Of a stretch of DNA of 37,286 nt, positions 31,149 through 37,286 are shown piece by piece. Numbering within the stretch: the stretch's first letter is position 1; each line of letters starts with the position of its first letter. The notes under the pieces were generated by a model. That model made no database searches and was not told the origin of the DNA. It was given only the letters and a program-made list of their open reading frames with translations. Position numbers and translations under genes: made by a program. The stretch comes from JAJACP01 sp964350245 (GTDB lineage: Bacteria > Chlamydiota > Chlamydiia > Chlamydiales > JAAKFR01): positions 1 through 37,286 of the forward strand of contig CAYGJC010000020.1 of NCBI GenBank assembly GCA_964350245.1, read 5' to 3'.

Positions 31149-32057
31149 GGGGGGCTGTTGAGCGGTGATGGTGTTTTGACGACCATTGATCACCTCATGT
31201 AGATTTTCAACGGCAATAAAGGCTTTAGGATCCTCTCTGTGGACGAGCTCTTTTAGCTCCGCAAGCTGGAGTCGTTCCACGACGATATAAAGAATTTCTC
31301 GTGCATCGCCTGAAAATCCTCCCCGGCCGTACATCACAGTCAAACCCACTCCGAGCTCTTCCATCAAGATGTCCGCCAAGTGTTGCGGCTTACCGGAGAT
31401 GATCATGACCGACTTAGTGTCTTCAAAGCCGACGATGACCATATCCATTACCTTAGTGGCTACCGCGTAGGTCATCAAAGAGAGAAAGGCTGTGTGCCAA
31501 TTTTGATAGACAATTCCTGCCATGGCAAAGATGAAAATATTAGCAAATAAGATTACCTGACCCACCGTGAAGCCGCGCTTACGGTTGATAATGATCCCTA
31601 AAATCTCTGTTCCATCTGTCGAGCCACCATGACGAATGATCAATCCAATGCCACAGCCAATGATAAATCCGGCCAGAACGATAACCTCGATTGCATCTCC
31701 ATGGAACTCCAGAGGTTTTGTGTGTAAAACCCGAGGAACCCAGTAAAACATGGCCAGAGCAATAGAGAGGAGAATCACTGCAGTCAGCATCTGAATGACA
31801 AAGTGCCTTCCAATCTGTTTGTAGGCCAGAATGACAAAGGGGAGATTGAAGAGGATCATGAAATAGGGTAGAAGAGGTGTCCCAAAGAGGTGTGCAGCCA
31901 TCATGGAGAGACCGACAACGCCTCCATCAATCAACTGGTTGGGAATTAGAACAACTTCCACCCCACCGGCAGCCAGCGTAGCACCGATGATAAACCAGAG
32001 AAGGGTTTTAAAATAATACTTACCGAAGCGGAAGGTAGAAGGTGTCTGTTTGGACAT
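31137..32057 (-). CDS. YitT-family (DUF161/DUF2179) membrane protein
   Basis: The 306-residue protein has five or six N-terminal hydrophobic segments (FGKYYFKTLLWFIIGATLAAGGVEVVLIPNQLIDGGVVGLSM is the hallmark YitT start). GHSTDGTEIL-like RHGGSTDGTEILGIIINRK follows. A soluble C-terminal DUF2179 domain (about 215-300) has VMIISGKPQHLADILMEELGVGLTVMYGRGGFSGDAREILYIVVERLQL. Function is unknown; a transport or channel role is commonly assumed. The open frame runs 15 codons upstream into tRNA-Asp; the start must be ATG 32057 (MSKQTPSTFRF), just outside the tRNA. It may be co-transcribed with the two tRNAs. Confidence 0.9.
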   Translation of the reverse strand: MSKQTPSTFRFGKYYFKTLLWFIIGATLAAGGVEVVLIPNQLIDGGVVGLSMMAAHLFGTPLLPYFMILFNLPFVILAYKQIGRHFVIQMLTAVILLSIALAMFYWVPRVLHTKPLEFHGDAIEVIVLAGFIIGCGIGLIIRHGGSTDGTEILGIIINRKRGFTVGQVILFANIFIFAMAGIVYQNWHTAFLSLMTYAVATKVMDMVIVGFEDTKSVMIISGKPQHLADILMEELGVGLTVMYGRGGFSGDAREILYIVVERLQLAELKELVHREDPKAFIAVENLHEVINGRQNTITAQQPPSVD

Positions 32058-32075
32058 GAACGCCTCTAAAGGGTT

Positions 32076-32149
32076 CGCGGGAGACGGGACTCGAACCCGC
32101 AACTTCCGCCGTGACAGGGCGGTGCTCTAACCAGTTGAACTACTCCCGC
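32076..32149 (-). tRNA. tRNA-Asp (GTC)
   Basis: The 74-nt cloverleaf has a GCGGGAG/CTCCCGC acceptor stem, a D-arm with AGTTCAACTGGTTAGAGC, an anticodon stem CCGCC/GGCGG with loop CTGTCAC (anticodon GTC), and a T-arm with GGGTTCGAGTCCC. The 3' CCA is not encoded. It lies 14 nt downstream of tRNA-Val. Confidence 0.97.
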
Positions 32150-32163
32150 AGAGCAAATAAAAA

Positions 32164-32238
32164 TGGTGGGCGCAACAGGATTTGAACCTATGACCACCTG
32201 TGTGTAAGACAGGCGCTCTACCACTGAGCTATACGCCC
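32164..32238 (-). tRNA. tRNA-Val (TAC)
   Basis: The 75-nt tRNA has a GGGCGTA/TGCGCCC acceptor stem, an anticodon stem CCTGT/ACAGG with loop CTTACAC (anticodon TAC), and a T-arm with AGGTTCAAATCCT. The 3' CCA is encoded (32166-32164), unlike in the neighbouring tRNA-Asp. It lies between surE and tRNA-Asp on the same strand. Confidence 0.97.
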
Positions 32239-32271
32239 GAAAAAGGAGATCACTGTACCAAGCAGCGGTAT

Positions 32272-33075
32272 TTAATTCAAGACACCATTTTCAACAAAAT
32301 AACCTTCAAAGCTATTTTGTCTTTTTAGGAGCTCTTGTCTGTCTGTGAGCTCGTGCACATGAATCGGTACCGCCGTCATATACCCCTCACGTAGTAAAGA
32401 AATATCACTATTTTCATCTTCAACAAGTTCTTCAGGTTTCCCTCCGAGCCAGTAGCTAGGACCATGTTCTGTTTCAATGTGGAGGTAAGGATCTTCTGCC
32501 CATCTTCCTTTTCCTTGGCGGGTCATGCGGAACCCTTTTACAGACTCTTGAGCGGCATGAGGGAAATTGACGTTGAGGAAGGTGCCTGAAGGAAGAGGGT
32601 GTGCGAGCACGTAGTCTACCAATTGGGCGGCATATTTTTCCGCGACGTGGAAGTTGGGCTCTTGACCATTTTCGCATGAAAGAGCAAGGCCAGGAATGCC
32701 GCGTAAAACCCCTTCGATTACGGCGCCCACTGTTCCTGAATGCAGTACATTACGTCCAGCATTAGAGCCGGCATTGATTCCCGAAACGATCAGGTCGGGT
32801 TTTAAGGATAAGATGATGCGATCAGCCATCTTGACGCAATCAGCAGGTGTACCATCTACAGACCAAGCAGGGGTCTCTTCCGGCCATTCGGATTGTTGAA
32901 TCAACATGGGTCTCTCCCAAGTAATGCTTACACCTGTTCCCGATTTTTCTGTTGCTGGCGCGATAATGAAGAGGTCAGCACGATCAGCTGCTCGCAAAGC
33001 TTTCCAAAGCGCTTTGATGCCTGGCGCATGAATTCCATCGTCATTTGTTAAGATAATACGGGGGCGGTTTTGCAT
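32272..33075 (-). CDS. surE: 5'/3'-nucleotidase SurE
   Basis: SurE is a metal-dependent nucleoside monophosphate phosphatase. The 267-residue product has RIILTNDDGIHAPGIKAL with the DD metal ligands, IIAPATEKSGTGVSITWERPM, GTPADCVKMA and LIVSGINAGSNAGRNVLHSGTVGAVIEG, all signature blocks. It starts 9 nt after the TraB-like gene and ends shortly before tRNA-Val. A GGAGAC box precedes the ATG. It appears to be the distal gene of ttcA-moxR-traB-like-surE. Confidence 0.96.
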   Translation of the reverse strand: MQNRPRIILTNDDGIHAPGIKALWKALRAADRADLFIIAPATEKSGTGVSITWERPMLIQQSEWPEETPAWSVDGTPADCVKMADRIILSLKPDLIVSGINAGSNAGRNVLHSGTVGAVIEGVLRGIPGLALSCENGQEPNFHVAEKYAAQLVDYVLAHPLPSGTFLNVNFPHAAQESVKGFRMTRQGKGRWAEDPYLHIETEHGPSYWLGGKPEELVEDENSDISLLREGYMTAVPIHVHELTDRQELLKRQNSFEGYFVENGVLN

Positions 33076-33084
33076 ACGTCTCCT

Positions 33085-34842
33085 TTAAAAAATATAATCT
33101 CCTGCAATCTCGCGCCTATCATGTCCATCCAGAACGTGAAAGGTTCGGATTTTGTTCAGCATAACAGGAGAGAGTTGGCCAATGGGTATATAAATAATTT
33201 TCTTTCCAAAACGGCCGGCTAGGGTCCTTATTTTACTTCTTGGCGGTTTTTCTGCCACGTAAACAATCACCGGTTTTACCGCATAATCGATAGCGGCACG
33301 TAAGAGGATCTCAGCTTTACTACGCAAGCCCACATAATCAGGGTCACTCCAGATATCATAGAGGCGCCTGGGAGGTGTTGTCATCAGAAAGCCCCCGTAT
33401 TCACAACGGCTAATACCGGGTCCCACGATATTCTGGGAAGTAGAAGTAGCGTAAAAGGCCATATCTGATTCTTGATTATGCTCGCCTATCCATGTCGTAC
33501 GCCAAGAGTAACGGTCCTTTTCTTCATCTGCGTCGAAAACCACAACGACACTGCTTGCCGCGCCAGGGGGGCGTCCATTGACCTTTACATACAGCTTGCG
33601 CTCAAAATAGTGGCGGATTGTCTCACGTGTATCGATTCCATCTTCTAGGCTCGATGAAAAAGGCACACAGCGGGCAGCCTCTTCACTGAGGAGCACCTGA
33701 CCCTTCTTTTTTAAAAACTCTCCGAAATTTTCGACCACGACATCTTCTGGAGGGTAAGAACAGATGCTAAAGGGAGAAGGGGGACGAAATTTGACAGAAG
33801 CGCGGTCTTTGGCTCTTCTTTGAAAATGAAGCCCTTTTTCGCTTTTCTGTTTGAGGTGAAAACGGAGCTGCTTGGAGTGTTTCCACACCTCTTCTACAGT
33901 GAGGTTGAGTTCTGGAAGATTGTCGATGTTTTTGCGTAGAGGATAATCTGTGGCTAAATACCACGTTTCATAGGCGTAGTTAGGGTCGACACATCCCTTA
34001 GCGGCAGAGAGAATTTTATAAAGGTCGGGCATGAGCTGTCCATGGATGAAAGAATAGTTGCGCACATATTTCATGGTATTGCGCAAGTGATAACCGGGGA
34101 ACGGATTACCTGTATTCGCCTGGTATCTTTTTGCAGAGGCTTTGTAGAGGTGCAGGAGCAGTTTTTGTCGATCTAACAAAGAAAGCTCAGGATTCAAGCG
34201 CCACTCTTCATAGGCCAGAGTATTCCATCCACTCTCAGCCATTACCTCACGGCAAGCATCTTCAGTTAGAGTGGCCAGCTCAAAATGCTGTCTTTCTACA
34301 GGATCAAGTTTAGTCAAGTTTTTCTGATCCATCAAGTTAAGAACCGAATCTACATGAGACATACCCCCGATATAGAGAACTTTATCATGTCGAAGCGAAA
34401 GCTCTTTCAAGCGACGCGCCATATGTGTTTCACGTTGCAGGTCCAAAGGGTGTTTGGGAATATTGATGGCTTGATATGCCTCATAATACTGTTTAAGACC
34501 GATCTGTGTGGTGGCAAAAGGATCGGGCAGCGAGTCGTAGTGGATCGGATAGTTCTCGACATCCAGATCGATGCAATAGGCAGCAATGCCCTTCTCTAAT
34601 GCAGATCGAAGCCCCTCAAACGCACCGTCACACGGCTCACACAAAAAGTAAAGCGCGTCCGCGGCAACCACACTGATATCGGGCAGACGCATGGCTGCCC
34701 TCTGAAAAAGCCCCTCCATCGTCTCAGGGAGCTCTACCGCGACTGCATCAGGCTTAAACTCTTCAAACGCCCGCTTGACAAACAGCGCCATCTCCATTGT
34801 GTAGTGGAGGATCGGCACAGTGTAGATATTCCCTTTGATCAT
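33085..34842 (-). CDS. TraB/DUF5682-like large protein, partner of MoxR ATPase
   Basis: The 585-residue protein begins with a domain like TraB/EreA-type proteins: VPILHYTMEMALFVKRAFEEFKPDAVAVELPETMEG (conserved H, then Pro-Asp and a V-E-L motif) and later RHDKVLYIGGMSHVDSVLNLM (the G-x-x-H element). The middle and C-terminal parts (about 300-585) are not recognised. They include two patches ending near YVKVNGRPPGAASSVVVVFDADEE and KPVIVYVAEKPPRSKIRTLAGRFGKKIIYIPI. In other bacteria DUF5682 proteins with a similar N-terminus occur beside MoxR-type ATPases, which is the arrangement here: the ATG overlaps the stop of the AAA+ gene by 4 nt. No signal peptide or membrane segment is seen. The enzymatic activity is unknown; I am confident of the gene, less of the family name. 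Confidence 0.7.
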   Translation of the reverse strand: MIKGNIYTVPILHYTMEMALFVKRAFEEFKPDAVAVELPETMEGLFQRAAMRLPDISVVAADALYFLCEPCDGAFEGLRSALEKGIAAYCIDLDVENYPIHYDSLPDPFATTQIGLKQYYEAYQAINIPKHPLDLQRETHMARRLKELSLRHDKVLYIGGMSHVDSVLNLMDQKNLTKLDPVERQHFELATLTEDACREVMAESGWNTLAYEEWRLNPELSLLDRQKLLLHLYKASAKRYQANTGNPFPGYHLRNTMKYVRNYSFIHGQLMPDLYKILSAAKGCVDPNYAYETWYLATDYPLRKNIDNLPELNLTVEEVWKHSKQLRFHLKQKSEKGLHFQRRAKDRASVKFRPPSPFSICSYPPEDVVVENFGEFLKKKGQVLLSEEAARCVPFSSSLEDGIDTRETIRHYFERKLYVKVNGRPPGAASSVVVVFDADEEKDRYSWRTTWIGEHNQESDMAFYATSTSQNIVGPGISRCEYGGFLMTTPPRRLYDIWSDPDYVGLRSKAEILLRAAIDYAVKPVIVYVAEKPPRSKIRTLAGRFGKKIIYIPIGQLSPVMLNKIRTFHVLDGHDRREIAGDYIF

Positions 34843-35675
34843 AATGTATGGACAGTCGCCTCATCTCCTAGGGTCATGACAATTGCTTGTCGCAAGATCG
34901 CCTCTGGATCGGCTTTGCCATCTAGGGCTTCTAGTCGCTTTGCAGCATAACGGGCAATATTGATTCCATCACGCACCGTGTAAGATTCTTGGTTGGCGTG
35001 AGCTCGCTGTAAGAATGTCACCACATAATTGAGGATATCCTCTTTTACAAAGGGAAGATTTTCACTTAGGATTCTTTTTTCTTCATCGGCCTCGGGAAAA
35101 TCCAGAAAAATCTGAGGTTGCAAACGGCTGTGAATATACTCTGGCACCTCAAAAGTTGAGGCGTCATCATTCATTGTGATACAGATGCGAAAGTCGGGGT
35201 GAGCTGAGACTTTCAAGCCAGCAACAATTGATTCGATATAGCGGCGCGCATCTAAAAGGGGAGCCAAAGAGGCCCAAGACTTTTCACTCATGCGGTTTCC
35301 CTCATCTAGAATACAGACCCCACCACGAATCATTGCTGTGACTAGCGAAGAGGCCACATACCGGATACCACCCGTTTTATCGATGACCGGAGTGATCAAC
35401 AAATCTTCTGGACGCGTATCCATTGTGCATTGAAAGATATAGACCTGCTTATCCAACTTTTTTGCCGCCGCATACGCAAGCGTTGTTTTCCCTACCCCGG
35501 GTTTGCCGATTAGGCGGGGATTGAGAGGAATGTCGTTTGCATGAATCACAAGCCAAGAGGCGAGGAGTTGATCTAGCACATCTTGTTGACCAACCCAGTG
35601 AAAGGGGAAGGCATCTGGAAATCCAAGAGCGATTTCCACCCCATCGATTTGGATTCTACTTTCGTGTTCAGTCAT
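34839..35675 (-). CDS. MoxR-type AAA+ ATPase
   Basis: The 278-residue AAA+ protein has Walker A GKPGVGKTTLAYAAA (57-71), Walker B GGVCILDEGNRMSE (D124, E125), ITMNDDASTFEVPEYIHSRL (sensor 1 and arginine-finger region) and a helical C-terminal lid. MoxR/AAA_5 ATPases are chaperone-like remodelling enzymes that usually work with a VWA-domain partner. No VWA gene lies nearby; the partner here is the TraB-like protein encoded immediately downstream with a 4-nt overlap. I chose ATG 35675 because AAGGAGAC precedes it closely, rather than the ATG 51 nt upstream, which lies inside ttcA. It overlaps the ttcA stop by 8 nt. Confidence 0.9.
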   Translation of the reverse strand: MTEHESRIQIDGVEIALGFPDAFPFHWVGQQDVLDQLLASWLVIHANDIPLNPRLIGKPGVGKTTLAYAAAKKLDKQVYIFQCTMDTRPEDLLITPVIDKTGGIRYVASSLVTAMIRGGVCILDEGNRMSEKSWASLAPLLDARRYIESIVAGLKVSAHPDFRICITMNDDASTFEVPEYIHSRLQPQIFLDFPEADEEKRILSENLPFVKEDILNYVVTFLQRAHANQESYTVRDGINIARYAAKRLEALDGKADPEAILRQAIVMTLGDEATVHTL

Positions 35676-36423
35676 GTTGTCTCCTTGCTTTATCAGACCC
35701 ATAAACAAGTCCGGCGTGTGCGACATTCGCCCGCGTATTGGGAAATAGTTCTTCTAGTTCGGTGAGGAGCTTATCGACTTTTTTTCGCATTGAATTTTGT
35801 CCCACCGGGCATTGGCACGTGATTCGTGCAAAGCCCTGATCCTTTGCAAACTGACGAATATCTTCCTCATTAACAAGAATAAGAGGTCTGATGATGGTAA
35901 TTCCATAATCCACCATCTCCAACTTAGGAAGATTACCCACAAACTCTCCCTTATGTAGGAGGTTCATCAAAACAGTTTGGGCATGATCGTCTCTGTGGTG
36001 GCCGAAAGCAACCGTCTGGGCTCCGATATTCTTTGCGGCCTCAAAAATCAAGCGTCGTCTCTCCCTTGAGCAGCTGTAGCAGTTGAGCGCTTCTCGCTTT
36101 TGAGTCGAGGTTTCTGAGATAAAGGGGACAGAGAGCTTCTCACAGATAGCGCGTAAGAAATTTTCTTCTATCCCCGCACCACATGAGAATTCTCCACCCA
36201 CATGAATCGCATGAATATCTAGCTCCGGGAAGCCCCGTCCAGAGATTGCTTTCAGCATATACAAAAGAGTGAGGCTATCTTTTCCTCCACTTAATGCCAC
36301 AGCAACTGTAGAGACTCCACTCAGCATCCCATATTCATAAAGAGCTTTGCGGATTGCACTCTCCAGTTTTTTTCCAAGCTTTTTCCAAGGAGGGTGTGCT
36401 ATAGGTAACGTAATCTCAAGCAT
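35668..36423 (-). CDS. TtcA-like PP-loop tRNA-thiolation ATPase
   Basis: TtcA-family enzymes adenylate and thiolate a cytidine in tRNA (s2C32 in E. coli) with an iron-sulfur cluster. The 251-residue product has the PP-loop VALSGGKDSLTLL (SGGKDS at 45-50), the CxxC pair C115 and C118 (ALNCYSCSRERRR), FGHHRDDHAQTVLMNLL, and a further Cys in ARITCQCPVGQ, fitting the cluster ligands. The frame is open to an ATG at 36465, but a TGCTATACT extended -10 box lies between the two ATGs, so I chose 36423. The gene is first in a minus-strand operon with the MoxR ATPase, the TraB-like protein and surE. Whether the substrate base is C32 is not shown. Confidence 0.88.
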   Translation of the reverse strand: MLEITLPIAHPPWKKLGKKLESAIRKALYEYGMLSGVSTVAVALSGGKDSLTLLYMLKAISGRGFPELDIHAIHVGGEFSCGAGIEENFLRAICEKLSVPFISETSTQKREALNCYSCSRERRRLIFEAAKNIGAQTVAFGHHRDDHAQTVLMNLLHKGEFVGNLPKLEMVDYGITIIRPLILVNEEDIRQFAKDQGFARITCQCPVGQNSMRKKVDKLLTELEELFPNTRANVAHAGLVYGSDKARRQHD

Positions 36424-36432
36424 AGAACAGGG

Positions 36433-36441
36433 AGTATAGCA
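36433..36441 (-). promoter_or_regulatory. Extended -10 promoter of the ttcA operon
   Basis: On the minus strand TGC followed by TATACT forms an extended -10 element (36441-36433). The -35 region is poor, as is common for extended -10 promoters. Only 9 nt separate the -10 box from ATG 36423, the same spacing as at rpe. Confidence 0.55.
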
Positions 36442-36508
36442 GGAAATTGAATTGGACATCATCAATAAGATGCGTTAAAATGATTCCGATTTTAAAAAAC
36501 GGTGTGCA

Positions 36509-36898
36509 ATGACAAAGAAATTGGGTAGAAACGATCCTTGCCCCTGCGGCTCCGGGAAAAAATACAAAAGCTGTTGCATGAAAAAAGAGCAAGAGCAGTC
36601 AGCAGCAAAGTACACAGCCTCCGGTAAAAGAAAATTTAAAGCAACCGTTCTGAGCGCCCAAGATAAGAGTCTATCCGTTTTTGGCCGTTCCGCTACCGTT
36701 CAGCAAGTTCCGGAGAAAAGCGATACCCTAGAGAAGCTTAAATTTCGGATGACCAACAAAGACTTCAAGCAAAAGGCTCCCGAAAAACCGATCAAATTTG
36801 AGGGATCCGAACAGAAGCCCGAAGATCGTGAACAAAAAATTCCTAAACCCGACCAAACCTTCAAACCCACATCAGAGGACTTTAGAAAGAAAAAATAA
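36509..36898 (+). CDS. SEC-C motif zinc-binding protein
   Basis: The 129-residue protein starts with a canonical SEC-C zinc motif: LGRNDPCPCGSGKKYKSCCM (residues 4-23, CxC-x8-CC). The motif also occurs at the end of SecA, where it binds SecB and ribosomes. The remaining 105 residues are lysine-, proline- and glutamate-rich and look disordered, with a repeated pattern of RMTNKDFKQKAPEKPIKFEG and PTSEDFRKKK. No other domain is visible. It is divergent from ttcA and followed by the tRNA-Thr/tRNA-Tyr pair. Function is unknown; similar small SEC-C proteins are common in bacteria. Confidence 0.88.
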   Translation: MTKKLGRNDPCPCGSGKKYKSCCMKKEQEQSAAKYTASGKRKFKATVLSAQDKSLSVFGRSATVQQVPEKSDTLEKLKFRMTNKDFKQKAPEKPIKFEGSEQKPEDREQKIPKPDQTFKPTSEDFRKKK

Positions 36899-36928
36899 TT
36901 GTTCAGAAACAAGTGGTTTTGCTATAAA
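36899..36928 (+). promoter_or_regulatory. Promoter of the tRNA-Thr/tRNA-Tyr unit
   Basis: TTGTTC (36899-36904), an 18-nt spacer and TATAAA (36923-36928, preceded by TGC) lie directly after the SEC-C gene stop. The predicted start point falls a few nt before tRNA-Thr. Confidence 0.65.
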
Positions 36929-36942
36929 CACCACTCTTCCAT

Positions 36943-37015
36943 GCTGGAGTAGCTCAATTGGTAGAGCACCCGACTTGTAATCGGACGGTTGAGGGTTCAA
37001 TTCCTTTCTCCAGCA
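36943..37015 (+). tRNA. tRNA-Thr (TGT)
   Basis: The 73-nt tRNA has a GCTGGAG/CTCCAGC acceptor stem, a D-arm with TAGCTCAATTGGTAGAGC, anticodon loop CTTGTAA (anticodon TGT) and a T-arm with GGGTTCAATTCCT. The anticodon stem has one mismatched end pair (C-A). CCA is not encoded. It is 10 nt upstream of tRNA-Tyr. Confidence 0.96.
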
Positions 37016-37025
37016 TCTTTTTTTT

Positions 37026-37108
37026 GGGGGTGTCGCATAGTGGCCAATTGCATCGGACTGTAAATCCGACTCCTTACGGATACGCTGGTTCGAATCCAGC
37101 CACCCCCA
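37026..37108 (+). tRNA. tRNA-Tyr (GTA)
   Basis: The 83-nt tRNA has a GGGGGTG/CACCCCC acceptor stem, anticodon loop CTGTAAA (anticodon GTA), a long class II variable arm (CTCCTTACGGATAC) and a T-arm with GCTGGTTCGAATCCAGC. CCA is not encoded. Its last seven bases are part of a long inverted repeat that continues downstream. Confidence 0.97.
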
Positions 37109-37208
37109 ACCGTATGGCGGGTATCTTCGACAAAGCCCCGACTAGCCCGTGCTACTCGCACTGTGCTACTCGGGGCTTTGCCGAATCTACCCACCCTACG
37201 GTTGGGGG
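37102..37208. repeat. Imperfect 44-bp inverted repeat starting inside the tRNA-Tyr 3' end
   Basis: The left arm 37102-37145 and right arm 37165-37208 pair at 38 of 44 positions around a 19-nt centre. The outer 13 bp (acccccaaccgta/tacggttgggggt) are perfect and include the last seven bases of tRNA-Tyr. There is no protein-coding potential and no T-run. It may be a palindromic interspersed element or a processing/termination structure for the tRNA transcript. Confidence 0.75.
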
Positions 37209-37286
37209 TCTACCCCGGAGTCTCTAGAACTTAGCCCGTGCTACTCGCACTGTGCTACTCGGGGCTTTGCCGAATCTACCCACCCT
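37143..37286. repeat. 55-nt exact direct repeat, second copy cut by window end
   Basis: 37143-37197 and 37232-37286 are identical over 55 nt; the flanking base on the left differs and the window stops at the end of copy two. The start-to-start period is 89 nt. Each copy contains the centre and most of the right arm of the inverted repeat, with an internal gtgctactcg duplication. Confidence 0.92.

Noticed and set aside
32058..32102. N-terminal extension of the YitT-family protein
   Set aside because: The extra 15 codons are read from inside tRNA-Asp. The protein begins naturally at the ATG at 32057.
37109..37227. Plus-strand reading frame running from tRNA-Thr through tRNA-Tyr and the terminal repeat
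   Set aside because: It is built from two tRNA genes and non-coding palindromic repeat, with no coding features.

Overview
The window is from a chromosome of the Chlamydiae, most likely an amoeba-associated 'environmental' lineage rather than Chlamydiaceae. The main reason is gene order. Read right to left, acpP-fabG-fabD-fabH / recR-bamA-ompH-lpxD / (one gene) / pdhA-pdhB-pdhC / (extra genes) / glgP reproduces, as I remember it, the C. trachomatis CT236-CT248 block. The flanking cNMP-binding protein, MFS-HEAT transporter, two Inc-like genes and NSS transporter match CT235-CT231. rpe-efp-accB-accC matches CT121-CT124, and ubiA-ubiX with surE nearby matches CT218-CT220. Base composition looks mid-40s percent GC by eye. 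An F-box protein, large Inc-like proteins and extra paralogous membrane proteins point to a chlamydia of protists. I cannot fix the genus.

Layout. 0.1-8.0 kb: glycogen phosphorylase and the pyruvate dehydrogenase E1a/E1b/E2 operon on the minus strand, separated by two tandem paralogous multi-spanning membrane proteins on the plus strand. 8.2-9.2 kb: a degenerate GH3/NagZ-like protein. 9.2-13.9 kb: envelope biogenesis operon recR-bamA-ompH-lpxD. 14.0-17.0 kb: type II fatty acid synthesis fabH-fabD-fabG plus acpP, the latter with its own promoter and terminator. 17.1-20.3 kb: cNMP-binding protein coupled to an MFS-HEAT transporter. 20.4-22.4 kb: two putative inclusion membrane proteins and a TM2 protein, with a scaffold gap inside the first Inc-like gene and a strong inverted repeat between the two. 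22.4-25.2 kb: an M29 aminopeptidase convergent with an NSS amino-acid transporter and a very small MetS-like subunit. 25.2-28.3 kb: rpe-efp-accB-accC. 28.3-29.7 kb: F-box protein and LOG-family protein. 29.7-32.1 kb: ubiA-ubiX (menaquinone pathway) and a YitT-family protein. 32.1-36.4 kb: tRNA-Asp, tRNA-Val, surE, a TraB-like protein, a MoxR-type AAA+ ATPase and a TtcA-like PP-loop enzyme. 36.5 kb to the end: SEC-C protein, tRNA-Thr, tRNA-Tyr and a palindromic repeat that is re-copied at the window edge.

Functionally, most of the window is core metabolism and envelope assembly: acetyl-CoA from PDH feeds AccBC and FabDHG/ACP, whose acyl-ACP also serves LpxD. The host-interaction layer is the F-box protein and the Inc-like cluster. 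The most useful new observations are the F-box effector candidate; the reconstruction of the first Inc-like gene through the N gap by a 55-nt exact overlap; a 34-codon MetS-like ORF directly behind the NSS transporter; a 22-bp inverted repeat enclosing a possible structured RNA; promoters placed so close to start codons that rpe and ttcA mRNAs look nearly leaderless; and consistent tail-to-tail overlap of convergent genes. Family assignments were made by eye from motifs, with no database search.
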